Shown here: one piece after another, positions 1 to 12,513 of the stretch | Numbering within the stretch: position 1 is the first letter of the stretch | Layout of the letters: each line of letters begins with the position of its first letter | Origin: Acanthacorydalis orientalis | Lineage: Eukaryota; Arthropoda; Insecta; Megaloptera; Corydalidae | NCBI GenBank assembly: GCA_034766995.1 | Contig: CM068320.1 | Coordinates: forward strand, 5,832,501-5,896,500 | Direction of reading: 5' to 3' | Length of the DNA stretch: 64,000 nt | Program-made: the position numbers and the translations under genes | Notes under the pieces: generated by a model | The model's database searches: none | Told to the model about the DNA's origin: nothing | Seen by the model: only the letters and a program-made list of their open reading frames with translations

Positions 1-391
1 ATTATTTTCTATAGCAGGACATCCACGACTCTTCTCATCATCAAGGCTTTCGTTTCCATCACGAAATTTTTGGAATCAGTGTTGATCTGTACATTCACTA
101 ATTGACTCTTCACCAAAAACAAATTTGATATTCAGAGCAGTTTCTGTTGCTTTACGTCCCAATTTAAACTCATACAACAAAATCGGACGAATTTGTTTTT
201 TTCCATGACTTATTTAAGAGATCCAATAGTATTAAGGAATGAAAACAATGAACATAAGCGGAAATCATTAGTGCTAACTTCATTGCTTACAACGATGTAT
301 CACATGATAATAACAAAAGATAACGGTAAGTAGAAAAATCGGCGCCAAACTTAAAATGATAAAAACCGCAATTAGTTTTGGATCAACCTAA
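1..391 (-). mobile_element. Hsmar1-like mariner, 5' part, divergent copy cut by window edge
   Basis: On the minus strand this starts with a TIR reading TTAGGTTGATCCAAAACTAA followed by TTGCGG (end at 391, then a TA target duplication at 392-393). That is close to the Hsmar1 mariner end. An untranslated stretch follows, then a broken reading frame (about 220 down to 1) whose pieces match the N-terminal helix-turn-helix of SETMAR-type transposases, for example ILLYEFKLGRK, then FQKFRDGNESLDDE. At least one frameshift and one stop interrupt it. The leader differs from the other Hsmar1-like copies in this window (no shared 5' untranslated sequence), so it is a separate subfamily. The rest of the element lies outside the window. 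Confidence 0.85.
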
Positions 392-512
392 TAGTTTGTA
401 AAGTAGTACTTCACCTTATCAAAATTCAATTATAGAAATTAAATATACTAATATGTTTGTTAATTATTTTTTTTTACTATGTTGCACATGCAATAATAGA
501 TACGATATATAC

Positions 513-545
<33 letters not shown>

Positions 546-599
546 TTGTGTGTGTGTTAATACTAAAAATCCACATTTCTCTTTATTTTATCCACAGAA

Positions 600-770
600 C
601 AAAGTGGCGAAAAATGTTTGCTTTGTCATCTCATAGGTTTCACGTTGAATTCATTATGCTTCGTTAGGTATTTTTTATGTTTAAATATATTATGAAGTAA
701 AAACCAATAAACATTTTTTTCCTTCTATTTTCCCATCAATTTCGATTAGCTATACACTAGTATGTATATA
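600..770. repeat. Dispersed repeat, copy A
   Basis: About 165 bp that is clearly similar to 25925-26087. Shared blocks include AAATGTTTGCTTTGT, TAGGTATTTTTTAT and AAAACCAATAAA, and both end in TATA/CACTAG-like sequence. There is no convincing ORF. In this copy the end abuts CTAG, a short TA run and a GGACTTCGCCCCTG segment (785-830), which may be another repeat end. The element class is unknown. Confidence 0.6.
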
Positions 771-923
771 TATATATATATACTAGTGGACTTCGCCCCT
801 GTTCGTTGCAATCGCCAATTTGTCAATTATAAGTTTGTACACGAACCGAATGAAACAATAAGTATATTTTTTTAAACTCATATCTATATAATTATTCTCA
901 CAGATATATCGCAATTTAGTCGT

Positions 924-955
<32 letters not shown>

Positions 956-977
956 CATATATATATTTATATATATA

Positions 978-1031
<54 letters not shown>
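924..1031. repeat. (TA)n array
   Basis: Near-pure TA dinucleotide repeat interrupted by TTTA and ACA variants. Confidence 0.95.
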
Positions 1032-1035
<4 letters not shown>

Positions 1036-1430
1036 GATAACATCATATATGAGTTCATATATTATTTTCCAAATAGGTAATCGAGTAAGAACAAAATATC
1101 ACTTACATATTGACAATCTTTCTCCTTACTAAAGTATTCTCTTTACTTAAGTATTCTTGGGCACATCTGTAATCTTGTACAATTCTTCTTTTTTTTCGAA
1201 ATCAAACGAGGAACTTCACGACAAATTAAATTCGAAACTCTGACTTACAAAACCTTCATACTAGACAAAAATAGACTTGACATTATTCAATAACATTAAC
1301 AAATTAGATGAATATTTATTGATAATATTACACATAAAATTATTAAACTTTTCCATAGAGAGAATCGAAGGAGAGCAAAATGTATTATATTTATTGACTA
1401 TACTATTTAGAATATAAAGTTGTTAATACA

Positions 1431-1433
<3 letters not shown>

Positions 1434-1476
<43 letters not shown>
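1434..1476. repeat. (TA)n array
   Basis: Pure TA dinucleotide run. Apparent Tyr-Ile reading frames across this and similar tracts are repeat artefacts. Confidence 0.95.
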
Positions 1477-1479
<3 letters not shown>

Positions 1480-4024
1480 GTATTATATATATACAAACAA
1501 TTAATTGTAAAATATAGTTTTACCGGTTTTTATTATTTAATTTCATCTTTTTTTTATCTGATATTAGTATATTCTAAATATATTTATGAGCAAAAAATCT
1601 GGAAATATAACGTTACAGATAAAAATTATTTTCTGTAGACAACAATCGAGATTTAACTTTTCAAGAAGTGCCAAGTATCTGTCTGTCTCATCATTAAAAT
1701 ATCTTTTTTTTGTATTTTTTTTCCAATTCTAACGTATTAACTAATATTCTATTTATTATCTTTTTTCCATGTGTCAGTTGAAATTTTCAACAAACTTCTA
1801 AAAATAATCGTCAAATATTCATAAATAATAAATTTCTTAGTAGCATCTTTGTTCTACTTGTTTATATTATGAAGATGATAGATCTATAATAAGAAATATT
1901 TGCATTTAACTTTACCTTCCATTCGGAAATTTTTGATCACAATTATCAATCTATATTTATTACACCTATAAATACCTTACTACACTTAAAATAGAAAATG
2001 TGTGTTACCAAGCTTTTATCTTGATTACTTAAGTTCAAAACAAAGTTCAGGAAGCTAAGGTATACATACGAGCATGAGGCAGACCGATTGCTTGAATGTA
2101 TTTGTTTACTGGAGACGAGGTAAACAGAACCGAGCAATATGATGGTTAGTTAGAGCTTGCTTCGGTTGATATATGCATTCGATCATTTGAACGTCATTGC
2201 TCTATTTTTGCGCATTCTTGTTCATATATGTACTTAGATTAAGGTTTTTTTCTTATAAATGAAAAAAACCTTTCATATTGTTTTTATTAAATATCGTCTT
2301 AAATTCAAAAATATATATCACAATCATTTGCACATTTACAAGTCATTTTAAGGATATTTAATGTTGTAATTGATCAAGAGCGAGAACAAAAGGAAACACT
2401 ACCACACACTACCGAGATATTACATGCATCCGTTTTTGTAAACAATATAAATGGGATTAGGATAAGATACACATTTAACTTTTGCAGCTAAAGTTTTGCA
2501 TCGTTACAAATACATGATACATTTCAGAAATATAATTACATGTCAAATGTAAGGAAATATGTTGTCATTCTACACTAAATTGCTTAATAATAAAATCAAG
2601 GTGTATAAAGCTATACGTGGTGAAACAAAATAATAATAGATTTAATTCATCATGGAATTAAATATAAAATTTAGTAAATGTTTCAATTTAAACATTTGAT
2701 ATATTTATCGAAAAAAATAATATAAAATATAGGTATACTTTTTTCTTTTAAAGGACCATCATTGATGAATATATTGTCTGATCTACTTTAATTTTTTTCC
2801 TAATGATTTATAAGATATTTATAAATATATTCAAGAAAAAGTGTTTCTTCCTTTTTATAATAACAAAAAGCATTCTCTGCAAGATGTGTACAAGATATTG
2901 AAACTAAATGAGATAAAACAATAATAAAGAAACGAAACCCAAATATAATATTTTTTATACAAGTTACATCTTGAATATAAATTTCTTGTGTCCAACGTAA
3001 TATTACGTTTCTTCGCTCCCATTCCATCATTATTCCCGCACACGCCCGACATACACAGCAATGAACATTTTTATAAAGATAAGATTATTTCGGATGCTTT
3101 TGTCGTAACGTAACGACTGATGTCTGTTACGATGATGCTGAAGGAAATGAATGACGATGATAAATAAGTTTTGCGCGTCTAGTTTTTGATTTTACTGGAC
3201 GAGATGGAAAGTCCTGTTCAAAACAACCCCTGCCACGACCTTTTACACATCCCGTCTATTGTTGTCGACACGACACATTGTCTTCATTGAGACTGATGTT
3301 AAGGCTTTCTTAGCTATACGGATCATATTGTGTCTTGATTTCATGTGTTTTTGTTATGATTTACTATAGTTGTTAAAGTTCTTGACACATATTGTACTTT
3401 GTCGTAAGGCGAGAAATGTGATAAGATTTAATTTTTTCATTGTCGCGGTTGCTTTCATATTGGAAAGTATTTTCTTATACAAAAGTAAATAGGTTAAACA
3501 TCGTTTGATTTCAATTTTTTATTGATTAAGGTTATTTGAAATCTCAGAAAATATTTATTAAAATGGCATTTAACGTTTTAGAAGTCTATTCAAGTAATAC
3601 AATACATAATAAATCATAAATCGAATCACGTTATTTAATAAACATTAGTATATCTATTATTGATAAAAATAGTCTAATTGTATGATTTGAATATATATTT
3701 ATTACGATTGTTATTATACTCAATTTATTACAATAAATCATATTTTTATAAATTTATATTAGCATTTATCGATTAGTATTGTTTGTTAAAAAATGATTGA
3801 TATTTTCAAGAAACACCTTCTTTTTCATTAACTAATGTTAATTTAAAAATACCAGCATAAAGAATATAGTGTCGATTGAAAAGAAAACGTATACTTTATA
3901 CAAAAAATAGTGTATTATTGTCATTTTCTAAATTAATTATAAATCGAAAACAAGACTGATTTAATGTTAATGATAATATATATGAAAATACATGAACATA
4001 AACCTTATTTTTCGTCTTGCTTGG
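1480..4024. other. No gene recognised; AT-rich, with a balanced-composition patch at 3080-3360
   Basis: No coding region or known repeat can be supported here. The interval 3080-3360 has noticeably more balanced base composition than its surroundings (for example TGCCACGACC, GTTGTCGACACGACAC), but it has no sustained frame in either direction. It could be an untranslated exon, a regulatory region or a decayed transposon. Confidence 0.4.
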
Positions 4025-4028
4025 AAAG

Positions 4029-4146
4029 TATATATATATATATATATATATATAAATGATATTTCATTCTTTAAGTATAAGTTTAATTTGAATTATATAT
4101 ATATATATAAATATTGTATTACCGTTGGATGTATATATATATATAT
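4029..4146. repeat. Cluster of three short (TA)n runs
   Basis: TA runs at 4029-4054, about 4096-4110 and about 4131-4146, separated by unique AT-rich sequence. Confidence 0.9.
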
Positions 4147-4521
4147 GGTAATAAAAATTCAATTATAATATTCATTTGACAATAATAAAAAATTAGTATA
4201 TTCAAACAATTCAATTTCTAGAGAAGAAAGTAACTGTTTGTCTTATGAAAATTTAGGTTTTTTTAAAACATATTTTTAAAAAAGCAGTGTATTTGTTCAT
4301 GTCTGCGCATTTTTTTATTATTTTTTTATTTTCGTAAAAATTATCTTCGATGTAATCGTTAAATGTAACACTGAATGTAATTTTTTAAAGAAAAACTAAT
4401 CACTAATTTGGTAAAGGATTAAATTTTTTTAGAATGCTATTTTTTTGATATATTTGTGACTCTACTCTGTTACAAAAAACATTTTTTTATAAAAACAAGT
4501 TAACTGTCAACTCGTTATGGC

Positions 4522-4524
<3 letters not shown>

Positions 4525-4587
<63 letters not shown>
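4525..4587. repeat. (TA)n array abutting a mariner end
   Basis: Pure TA run. The last TA (4586-4587) directly precedes the CGAAGGTGAATC mariner-type terminus, as expected for insertion into a TA target. Confidence 0.95.
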
Positions 4588-4588
<1 letters not shown>

Positions 4589-4990
4589 GAAGGTGAATCA
4601 AATGAAAACCTTATTATTTTTTTCATAATGTATTATATGGAAATATCATACAATAGCAGTATTTTTCAACATAGTTTCTGTTTCGTTTAATGCAAGTCCT
4701 CCAGTGCTTAACTAGTGCCTGGATTGCTCAAAAAAATAAAGTATTTGTTGCGGGGCCATCACTCAGATATTATCTTTCAGGAATAATTGCAGCGCTATAA
4801 AATCGAATATAATGTCTTTCTATTGAGAACTGTGACTAGAGATAAAATCTGGTTTCATTATCACTAGCTAATATCAAGAGAACGTTCAAGGAGTGGCATA
4901 ATACCTCCTCGCCAAAAACAAAAACGGTCTGAATGTATTCATTTACAGAGAAGGTGATTATGCCTTTCTTTTAGTAATGAATGAGACCCA
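4588..4990. mobile_element. Rearranged mariner remnant
   Basis: The left end CGAAGGTGAATCAAATGAAA is mariner-like. From about 4730 down to 4640 the minus strand encodes the conserved transposase C-terminus (AIQALVKHWRTCI, then NYVEK). The plus strand at about 4845-4930 encodes the opposite part of the same kind of protein: VTRDKIWFHYH, which resembles the VTGDETWxHHY block around the first catalytic Asp, followed by FKEWHNTSSPKTKT. The two pieces are in opposite orientations, so the copy has suffered an internal inversion or is two nested fragments. The second and third catalytic blocks are absent and no matching right TIR was found. Dead. Confidence 0.7.
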
Positions 4991-5944
4991 ATGTCGCACA
5001 ACTGCATAGTAAAGTATATATAAATTTACTGTAAAACTATCAGTTTACACATTTGTTATAAATATTTGCTTTTATTACTTCTTTTTTATTTACTGTATTA
5101 TTTTCGATTTAAATTTCCAAAAACGATTTCAGTTACTAAAATTCTAAACTACTCCAATTATTTACGAAGATACCAGCTAGCTTTGACATAAAAAATAAAT
5201 ATTTTTTCTTATTATATTAGAAATAATTATCTTAAAAGGTGTATTAATATTTTAATATGAATAAATATATCTACAATAATTCTATTTAAGTTCTTCGTGT
5301 TATGCCAGAAACTATTAATATTTTCTTAGCAATTTTATATATATAATTCATCTTTGAATGTTATTAACATATTATCTATAACAGAAATTTGGTGGAAACA
5401 AAATATTATGTAATTATAAAAATACTTATGATTAAAAACTTAAATTAGTTCATTATAAACATAAGTTACTAGTTATCAAAATCGCGAATCTACTCTCTTA
5501 TAGTGTATATAAAGTTAAATATTGATTTCCACAACCCCAAATTCAGTTGTACGTATAGAATATCGCAACAGGTGAAACATTACACCGGAATTTAAGTTCG
5601 GAATGTAATTTTAACACGCGAGGTTAAAAATAGACTTAGCACCGAACAAGTTGTCAATTTTTTCCAATTTGTTATTTATGAAAGAAAACATAAACTTGAT
5701 TAATTGAAACCAAAACATAAACAGAGAAAGTAGTAGAATAAATTTAATTACATCTGAACGTAAAAACGTGTAATTATTGTAATAAATACGTTCGTTGAAT
5801 ATGCATTTCATACGTTTTCGTTTTATTTACTTTTATTTATACTTCCGAAAGAATTTTTTGTACATATACAGAATGTATTAATTAAAAAAGTTGAAAATAT
5901 TCGTTTTGAATTATGCATATTATTCAAAACTCTAATACATTCAT

Positions 5945-5975
<31 letters not shown>

Positions 5976-6000
5976 GATAGAAGCCATTTTTATATACACT

Positions 6001-6033
<33 letters not shown>

Positions 6034-7675
6034 TAATATTTAATATTATAGAAAATTGCTAAATTATTTTTTCTATGTTATATACTATATGGTTCTTTAT
6101 ATCTAATTTTTAATTATCAAATGAAATGAAAAAGTCGGTTACTTAATTATATTCTTATATTAATGAATAGAATGGAATGTAAAAAGACAATAACAACGTT
6201 TTCTTTAAAATATTTTTCTCAATTTTAATGTTTTTTTTTATTTTGATTTAAAATTATCAAACTACTTGTAACATTCTTAATTAATATTAAATAAAAATTA
6301 ATTTATCCGTCTGTACACAGACTTATTGTTGAAATTATTAATATGAAATAATGATTTCAATTTTATAAATGAAGAAGTATGTAATTTAAAAATGTATTTA
6401 TTATCTTATTTAACTTAGGACATCCTAATTTGTTTGTTACTTATATAAAATTTTATTTGTCCCCAAAAGATCTAAATTTGTATGTAGACTACGTTAAAAA
6501 ACAATTTATTTAAAAATTGTATTACACGATCGTATTTAAATTATATAAAATAATTTTTTTTTATAAATTAATATATATATATATATAATTTTTGGATTGG
6601 ATTTTAATCAGAAGTTCTTTACACAAAATTTTTGCTACTTATTATATTATGTATCATTTCTTTTAAAAAAACTGTGGCTAAATTAACACTCGCAAAAAAT
6701 TTTTTTTTGCTTCACAAATCATAACAAAAATTTTCTCTCAAAAATATTGAATAAATAATTATTGATTATTTTCGATTTTTATTTATGCAGATTTGGATGT
6801 TAACGCTGTCATTCTCAGAGCGTCAATTTATACGCACATTAGTCTAAAATTGAAGTCATAAAGATTTAAAATTGATAAAATAAGAATGTAAAACAAATGA
6901 GTGAAAATTGTAGTGACACTTCAACGTCATAGAGAACTAAATTTGATCAGTTATAATCAAAAACATTCACATTTTTTATGCTTTAGTGCTATTTTATTTA
7001 CAAAATATATAAATTGTTGTTAGTATTTTTTAAATAATTTTACTTGCTTTATGTCGAAAAATTGAAGAAACTAGCAAAGTATTTACAATAAATCCGCTCA
7101 CCTCTTATAAGGTTTAAGACAATTTTTTTAAAAGTAACCTTTTTAATATTCACATATAAACTAAGTGAATGTTTTCCAAATTACAAATTTCTTCATTAAA
7201 ATTGAATCACATATGTTTCATTTTGTAGAAAGTAGTTAAACCAATATAAATTGTTTCACAAATAAATTAATTATACATATAAAATAAACAACAGTTTCAT
7301 TCATTAATATTTCACCATACATTTAACAACTACATTTAAGATGCTCGTACAAATAAGATTATATTACGTTCAAAATATATCTAGTCATGTACCACATATG
7401 AATTTATCTCGACAATTTAATTGCGACAGTTTTAAATTTCACTCGTTGAAGTGTACATTTAAATATATTTATGTTTGTTTAATAAATCTGTTTTAATTAA
7501 AATTTTAGTGACATCTTGTTACATTAGAATCGTGTATTCAAATACCACAATAAACTTGAATGTTATGTTTTCAGTAAAAAGTAATCTGAAATGTACACAT
7601 CAATGAAATATAATAATTAAATGGAAAATATATTTTAAATTACAGTTTTAAATATAACTTAAATATAATAAATAA

Positions 7676-7681
<6 letters not shown>
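4991..7681. other. No gene recognised; AT-rich with two (TA)n runs
   Basis: TA runs at about 5946-5972 and 6002-6028. No ORF, RNA gene or transposon end could be supported. A minus-strand frame at 5611-5811 lacks any recognisable domain and is probably chance. Confidence 0.5.

Positions 7682-7731
<50 letters not shown>
7682..7731. repeat. (TA)n array
   Basis: Pure TA dinucleotide run of about 50 bp. Confidence 0.95.
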
Positions 7732-7735
<4 letters not shown>

Positions 7736-8298
7736 CTACTTGGAAGTTTTCTAAATTTGGTGATAACATTCTTGTGAACTAAAAAGGTTCTTTGGGTCAG
7801 TTTGAGTTTAGGTAATCAAATATACCTTTGTTGTATGTTAAACAGTTTTGAAGTTATGCGAAAAGTTTTAAAGGTATAAATTATTCATAAATCAACTTCC
7901 ATTATTCTGATAACCCTATAACATTATTAAAGATAGTCATAAAAGTCACAAGATTCAATGTGTATTTTTTTATTAAATAAAATTAATGTAAACGATTCAT
8001 TATAGCGATTTTAAATTTTAATTATTTATGCCAATAAATCGTCGGTTAAACATTGAATATGAGAATAATTATGTCTAATTATAAGTGTATTAAATTTTGC
8101 AAAATAGATAAAATAAGTCTTATTTAAATTATTCAAAACTTATATTTGACTTTAAATTATATAATTCAGCAAATATTTTAATAAAGAAAATACATTTATC
8201 CTCATTCTAATTTGATCATTTATCGTAGCATTTTCAGAATAATTTATTTTTTTTTCTTTATTCACAAACTTGCAAATATGTATGTATGAATATATTTA

Positions 8299-8299
<1 letters not shown>

Positions 8300-8391
<92 letters not shown>
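8300..8391. repeat. (TA)n array with TATG variants
   Basis: TA repeat interrupted by a (TATG)n stretch around 8341-8358. Confidence 0.9.
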
Positions 8392-8393
<2 letters not shown>

Positions 8394-8716
8394 GTCTAAT
8401 TCCTGTACTTAGTTGTTTGATATGTTTCTTGGAAATTGTTTTCAAATTGAGGAAATTTAATTAATTAATAATGCCCTTGACAATAAAGGTGAAATCATTT
8501 TGAAAATTAGCTTTATCAAGTATTAGTCGATTCTCGAAGGACATGTCAACTGTCATAACACCTTTTCACGTCCTTTGGGCACATTTGTTCTATAACATAC
8601 TAATGAAGAAGTTTGATCGCAGGTCCGAGAATAGCATTGTAATATAGACTAGGCAATCGTTCTTAATGAATTTATCCGTTTTCAATACCAAATTGGATTT
8701 ACAAAAAATATTACAT

Positions 8717-8831
8717 ACATACATCACGCACATACACACGCAAATACACACGCACATACACACGCACATACACACGCGCATACACACGGGCATACAAACG
8801 CGCATACACACGCGCATACACACTCACATAC
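8717..8831. repeat. 12-bp tandem repeat (GCACATACACAC-type)
   Basis: About nine imperfect copies of a 12-base unit close to GCACATACACAC, with variants GCGCAT, GGGCAT and GCAAAT. It runs directly into a (TA)n array. Frames through it read as His-Thr or Cys-Met repeats and are not regarded as genes. Confidence 0.9.
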
Positions 8832-8840
8832 ATATATACA

Positions 8841-8882
<42 letters not shown>
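8832..8882. repeat. (TA)n array
   Basis: TA run contiguous with the preceding 12-bp minisatellite. Confidence 0.9.
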
Positions 8883-8884
<2 letters not shown>

Positions 8885-9196
8885 CTAATAAATAGGAAAT
8901 ATATTATACTTCTCTTCATCAAATAAAAATACCTAATAATGTGATTTTTGTTTATAAATAAATAAACTGTATTTAAGGTCACGTACAAATTTTATGTTTA
9001 CAGGAAAATATAAAAACAAGATAAAATAATAGACACAAAAACAAATAAGTATTACAAGATCGATTGAATTAAGTATTTATAAAAATCACAGGGGAACAAT
9101 ATTTTTCTCTTTTGTTCTCATTAATTATAGAAGAAAATATTTTTATGGACGAAATTAGTAAATTGTTTTACGATAATTTATTGGTTTATTTAAAAC

Positions 9197-9242
<46 letters not shown>

Positions 9243-10092
9243 AATTATTTGACATTGTAAATAAAATTACTCAATTATTTATAAACCATAATTTAACATA
9301 ATGTATCAATATTAATAAAATTGTATAAAAAAAAATTAATGGAATTCATTTTCCAAAGTAATTATAATTATAATTTAGTTTTATTTCTATATATTATTTT
9401 TAATATTTGTTAATTGTATTGTAAATATATATAATTAGAAAACTAATACTACTACATACAGTTTTTATTATAAGAATCGTATTGACAAATTACCAATAAA
9501 AATTATAATATAAAGTAGAAAACAAAATTAAATTGTATATTTATAGACATGGAATTAAAATGAAAAAATAATTTAATTTTGTTTATTTATATAAATAATT
9601 TATACATCATATAAATCATACGATATTATATAAACTTTGTTGCTTGAGTTTATTTAAGTTCAGATGTCTAAATCAAAGACGAGGGAAAATAAATGAAAAG
9701 ATTGCTTTATAAATCAAATGAACAAGTCCTTTCAAATAAATAAAAACCAAATAAAAGCAATTTATTTTCTGCAATCAATTACACGTTCTGTATATAAAAA
9801 TTCCACAAACCATGTCGTACCATACAAATATAAAGAAATAAGGCAAGCAAACAGTTATAATGTTTTGATATTGCTTGCGACCCGTTTTATAAAATGTAAT
9901 TTCATTTTAAATTACAAAAAAAAAATCAATTTTGCAGATCGCTTACCTCTCCTCTTTTCTTTTTAAACTCACTACGACATCAAAATGTAAATGTAAAAGT
10001 GTTTTCTTGTGTTCACGTATTCGCAGATTGTTTTTTTTTCTTTTATACGTAAAGGTAATATATAAAAGAGAACAAATGAAAACAAATTATTT

Positions 10093-10135
<43 letters not shown>

Positions 10136-10670
10136 ATATTTATATATATATATATATATAAGGGAGAGAGAGATTGAAAATCGAATTTAAAATTGTGATA
10201 TTTTAGAAAGTATCGCTTTTTAAATATTTTAATTTTTCAGCTATTATTATGTTTCAGTTCAGAACTACGATAACCAGTGTTAATCAAAAAATATCCATAA
10301 CCTATTTTTAAAAATACATAAAAAAGAAAATGATTATTTACTTAGACATATTTTTTTCACTTTTTTGCAGTTTATGAACTCTCTGAGTTAATGTTTTGGA
10401 CCAACTTATATAGATTATCATTAAAACGATTTATTTAAGATTTAACTAATTTTAGGTTGATCAACTTCAGAGTTAAATTTTATCATGAAAAATTTTATTA
10501 CCAGAATTATAACTGGTTGATTGATTATTTAGTGTATAAGGGTGTATCGGTAACTAAGGTTATTAGAACTGCAATGATTAGTAACTACCTAAAATAATGC
10601 CTCATTCTTTATTATATATGATCCTATTCTTCAGAACCATGTCATAAATATGTTCATTATTTTTAAATAT
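8883..10670. other. No gene recognised; AT-rich with (TA)n at 9199-9242 and 10098-10161
   Basis: Two plus-strand frames overlap near 9718-10177 but share no recognisable domain with known proteins, and the second runs into a TA repeat. Nothing else can be supported. Confidence 0.5.
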
Positions 10671-10674
10671 AGTA

Positions 10675-10753
10675 TTATGTTAGTAAAAAAATAATTGCGG
10701 TTTATAACCTTCAAATTCGTAACAAAACCTCAATTATTTTTCTACCGACCTAA
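10675..10753. mobile_element. 79-bp minimal derivative of the Hsmar1-like mariner family (two TIRs back to back)
   Basis: The left end aligns without gaps to the family's right TIR (TTATGTTAGTAAAAAAATAA, then TTGCGG and the adjoining CTTCAAATTC). About 40 bp later comes the other TIR in inverse orientation (CAATTATTTTTCTACCGACC, then TAA). TA duplications flank both sides (10673-10674 and 10754-10755). Everything between the ends has been lost, including the helix-turn-helix coding part kept by the other copies. Confidence 0.85.
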
Positions 10754-10755
10754 TA

Positions 10756-11985
10756 AATACTTCTTTATCACTATTTATATTGTCAATATTAGACGTCTAA
10801 GAACAAACTTTTGTGTCACTGGTTGGACACGTTGAATCTTAGATTAGACTTTTTCAGATGTCTGGGTAGCAAATATTGTGTTTTGTGGGTAATTATATTA
10901 TAGTTTTTGTAAAAATTATCAGAAAATAATAATTACCATGGACAATTTTACATATAACATCTATAAAAATTAATAAATGCATTTAAAATAAAAATAATTT
11001 CTTTTTCATAATGTCAAAAATATACATACATTTATCACAATATTAATAAATAAATATATATATATATATAATAAATTTGTAATATATATTTGTTATAATT
11101 GATATTTATAAAATTAAAATAGAAATGTAATGTTTATTTATATAATATTTAATGTTTTGTATTTCACGTTAGAATGTTTTATTTCAGACATTACCTTACT
11201 AATCAGAATGTTAGATGCGTATCTAATTAATTTTATAAAATAGAAACGTGTACAAGAGCTTGTCTAAACATAGGTAGTGAATGCATAGATCAACAGATGT
11301 TTGAAAACAGTCGTTTGAAGAGGATAGTGTAAATAGTAACTAAGGACAAGATACCTTCTCTCTATTCATCTATGAAATTTATCTGACAATTTACGATTTA
11401 TTTTTACTTTTCATACATCTTCATTTTACATTAAACCGGATAATGGCATTGTGTTTTTCTATGGTTTATATATGTAAAGGAACAGCAATGTTAGTAGTGG
11501 ATTAAAGTACAAATAATTGATAAAGTAAGTTAGGAGTTGAGCCATAAAAACTATAAGTTTATTTATATTTACATACGGTTATGCAACTAATTGTTGCATC
11601 GCCCAGATACGTACAATAATATCCAACAAATATGGTGTCATATGAATTTTTTATGCTATTTTATTATGTCTTTTTGGATTATTAATTTAGAAATAAAATC
11701 ATAATCTATTCTACAGTTTTTGTTTCATATTAACTTCTATGCTAAAAAATTCTTCAACGCCCAAAATAATTCAAACATTTTTTCACATCTGTTGAGTACA
11801 ATTTAATAATGTAATTTCTCTAATGAACTTTCATGACCAAAATGTCATGCAAATTAACTATAATTATTTATAAACTCTTTCAAAATTGGTATTACAATCC
11901 ATGACATTATACCAAATATGAACAATCTTTGGTAACGTTATCATATGTTTTAAACATAAAGGAATTGTATAATAACATGAAACTA
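10756..11985. other. No gene recognised; AT-rich
   Basis: A short TA run lies at about 11056-11072. No coding or RNA feature could be supported. Confidence 0.5.
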
Positions 11986-12511
11986 TTAGGTTGGAAGGAA
12001 AATAATTGCGGCTTTTGTTTTTCGAAATTCTAACCTTATTTTTTTTTAATGAAACTGTCATTCCATCATGTTCATGTTAATATCATTTTAAAGTTCTTTT
12101 TTTTGTTTGTATTTTGGTAACATCGACTTCGGTTTTATTATTGATTTTGCTTCAGATTAAAGATGAAAAAGAAGCAAATAATTTTTTTTGTATGAGTACA
12201 AATGGGTGGTAAAGCAGTAGACACTTCTCGAAAACTAAACGATACTTTTGGTGTTGGTACTGTTAAGGAACGTACGGTGCAATTATGGTTTCAATAATTT
12301 CACGCTGGGGACGAGAGACATGAAGATGAAGGAGGTCGCGGGCATCTTTCAGTTCATAATCATCAACTGAAACCGTTAGTTGAATCATAACCACACAATT
12401 GGCGAACTTGCACAAAAGTTGAGCGTCATCCAACAGTTCTGGACCACTTAAAATAAAATACGTAAATGATTTGCAGGACATAAACCACAATTATTTTTTT
12501 TACTTACTTAA
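11986..12511 (+). mobile_element. Hsmar1-like mariner deletion derivative (HTH-only MITE), copy 1
   Basis: This non-autonomous mariner is flanked by TA (11984-11985 and 12512-12513). The left TIR reads TTAGGTTGGAAGGAAAATAA, then TTGCGG. The right TIR is eroded (ACCACAATTATTTTTTTTAC, then TTACTTAA). Between them lie a leader of about 175 bp and the 5' part of the transposase gene (about 12161-12480). The coding part contains the paired-type helix-turn-helix segments of SETMAR-like transposases (VGTVKERTVQLWFQ, then DEGGRGHLSVHNHQLK). Stops and frameshifts break the frame. The DDD catalytic domain is wholly absent, and the sequence passes straight from the second helix-turn-helix (TVLDHLK-type) into the right TIR. 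Confidence 0.9.
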
Positions 12512-12513
12512 TA

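Noticed and set aside
8590..8926. Cys-Met/Val and His-Thr repeat frames
   Set aside because: Produced by the GCACATACACAC minisatellite on either strand.
12263..12490. 75-codon minus-strand frame
   Set aside because: Antisense shadow of the Hsmar1-like helix-turn-helix remnant. The frames at 20934-21185 and 46408-46644 are rejected for the same reason.
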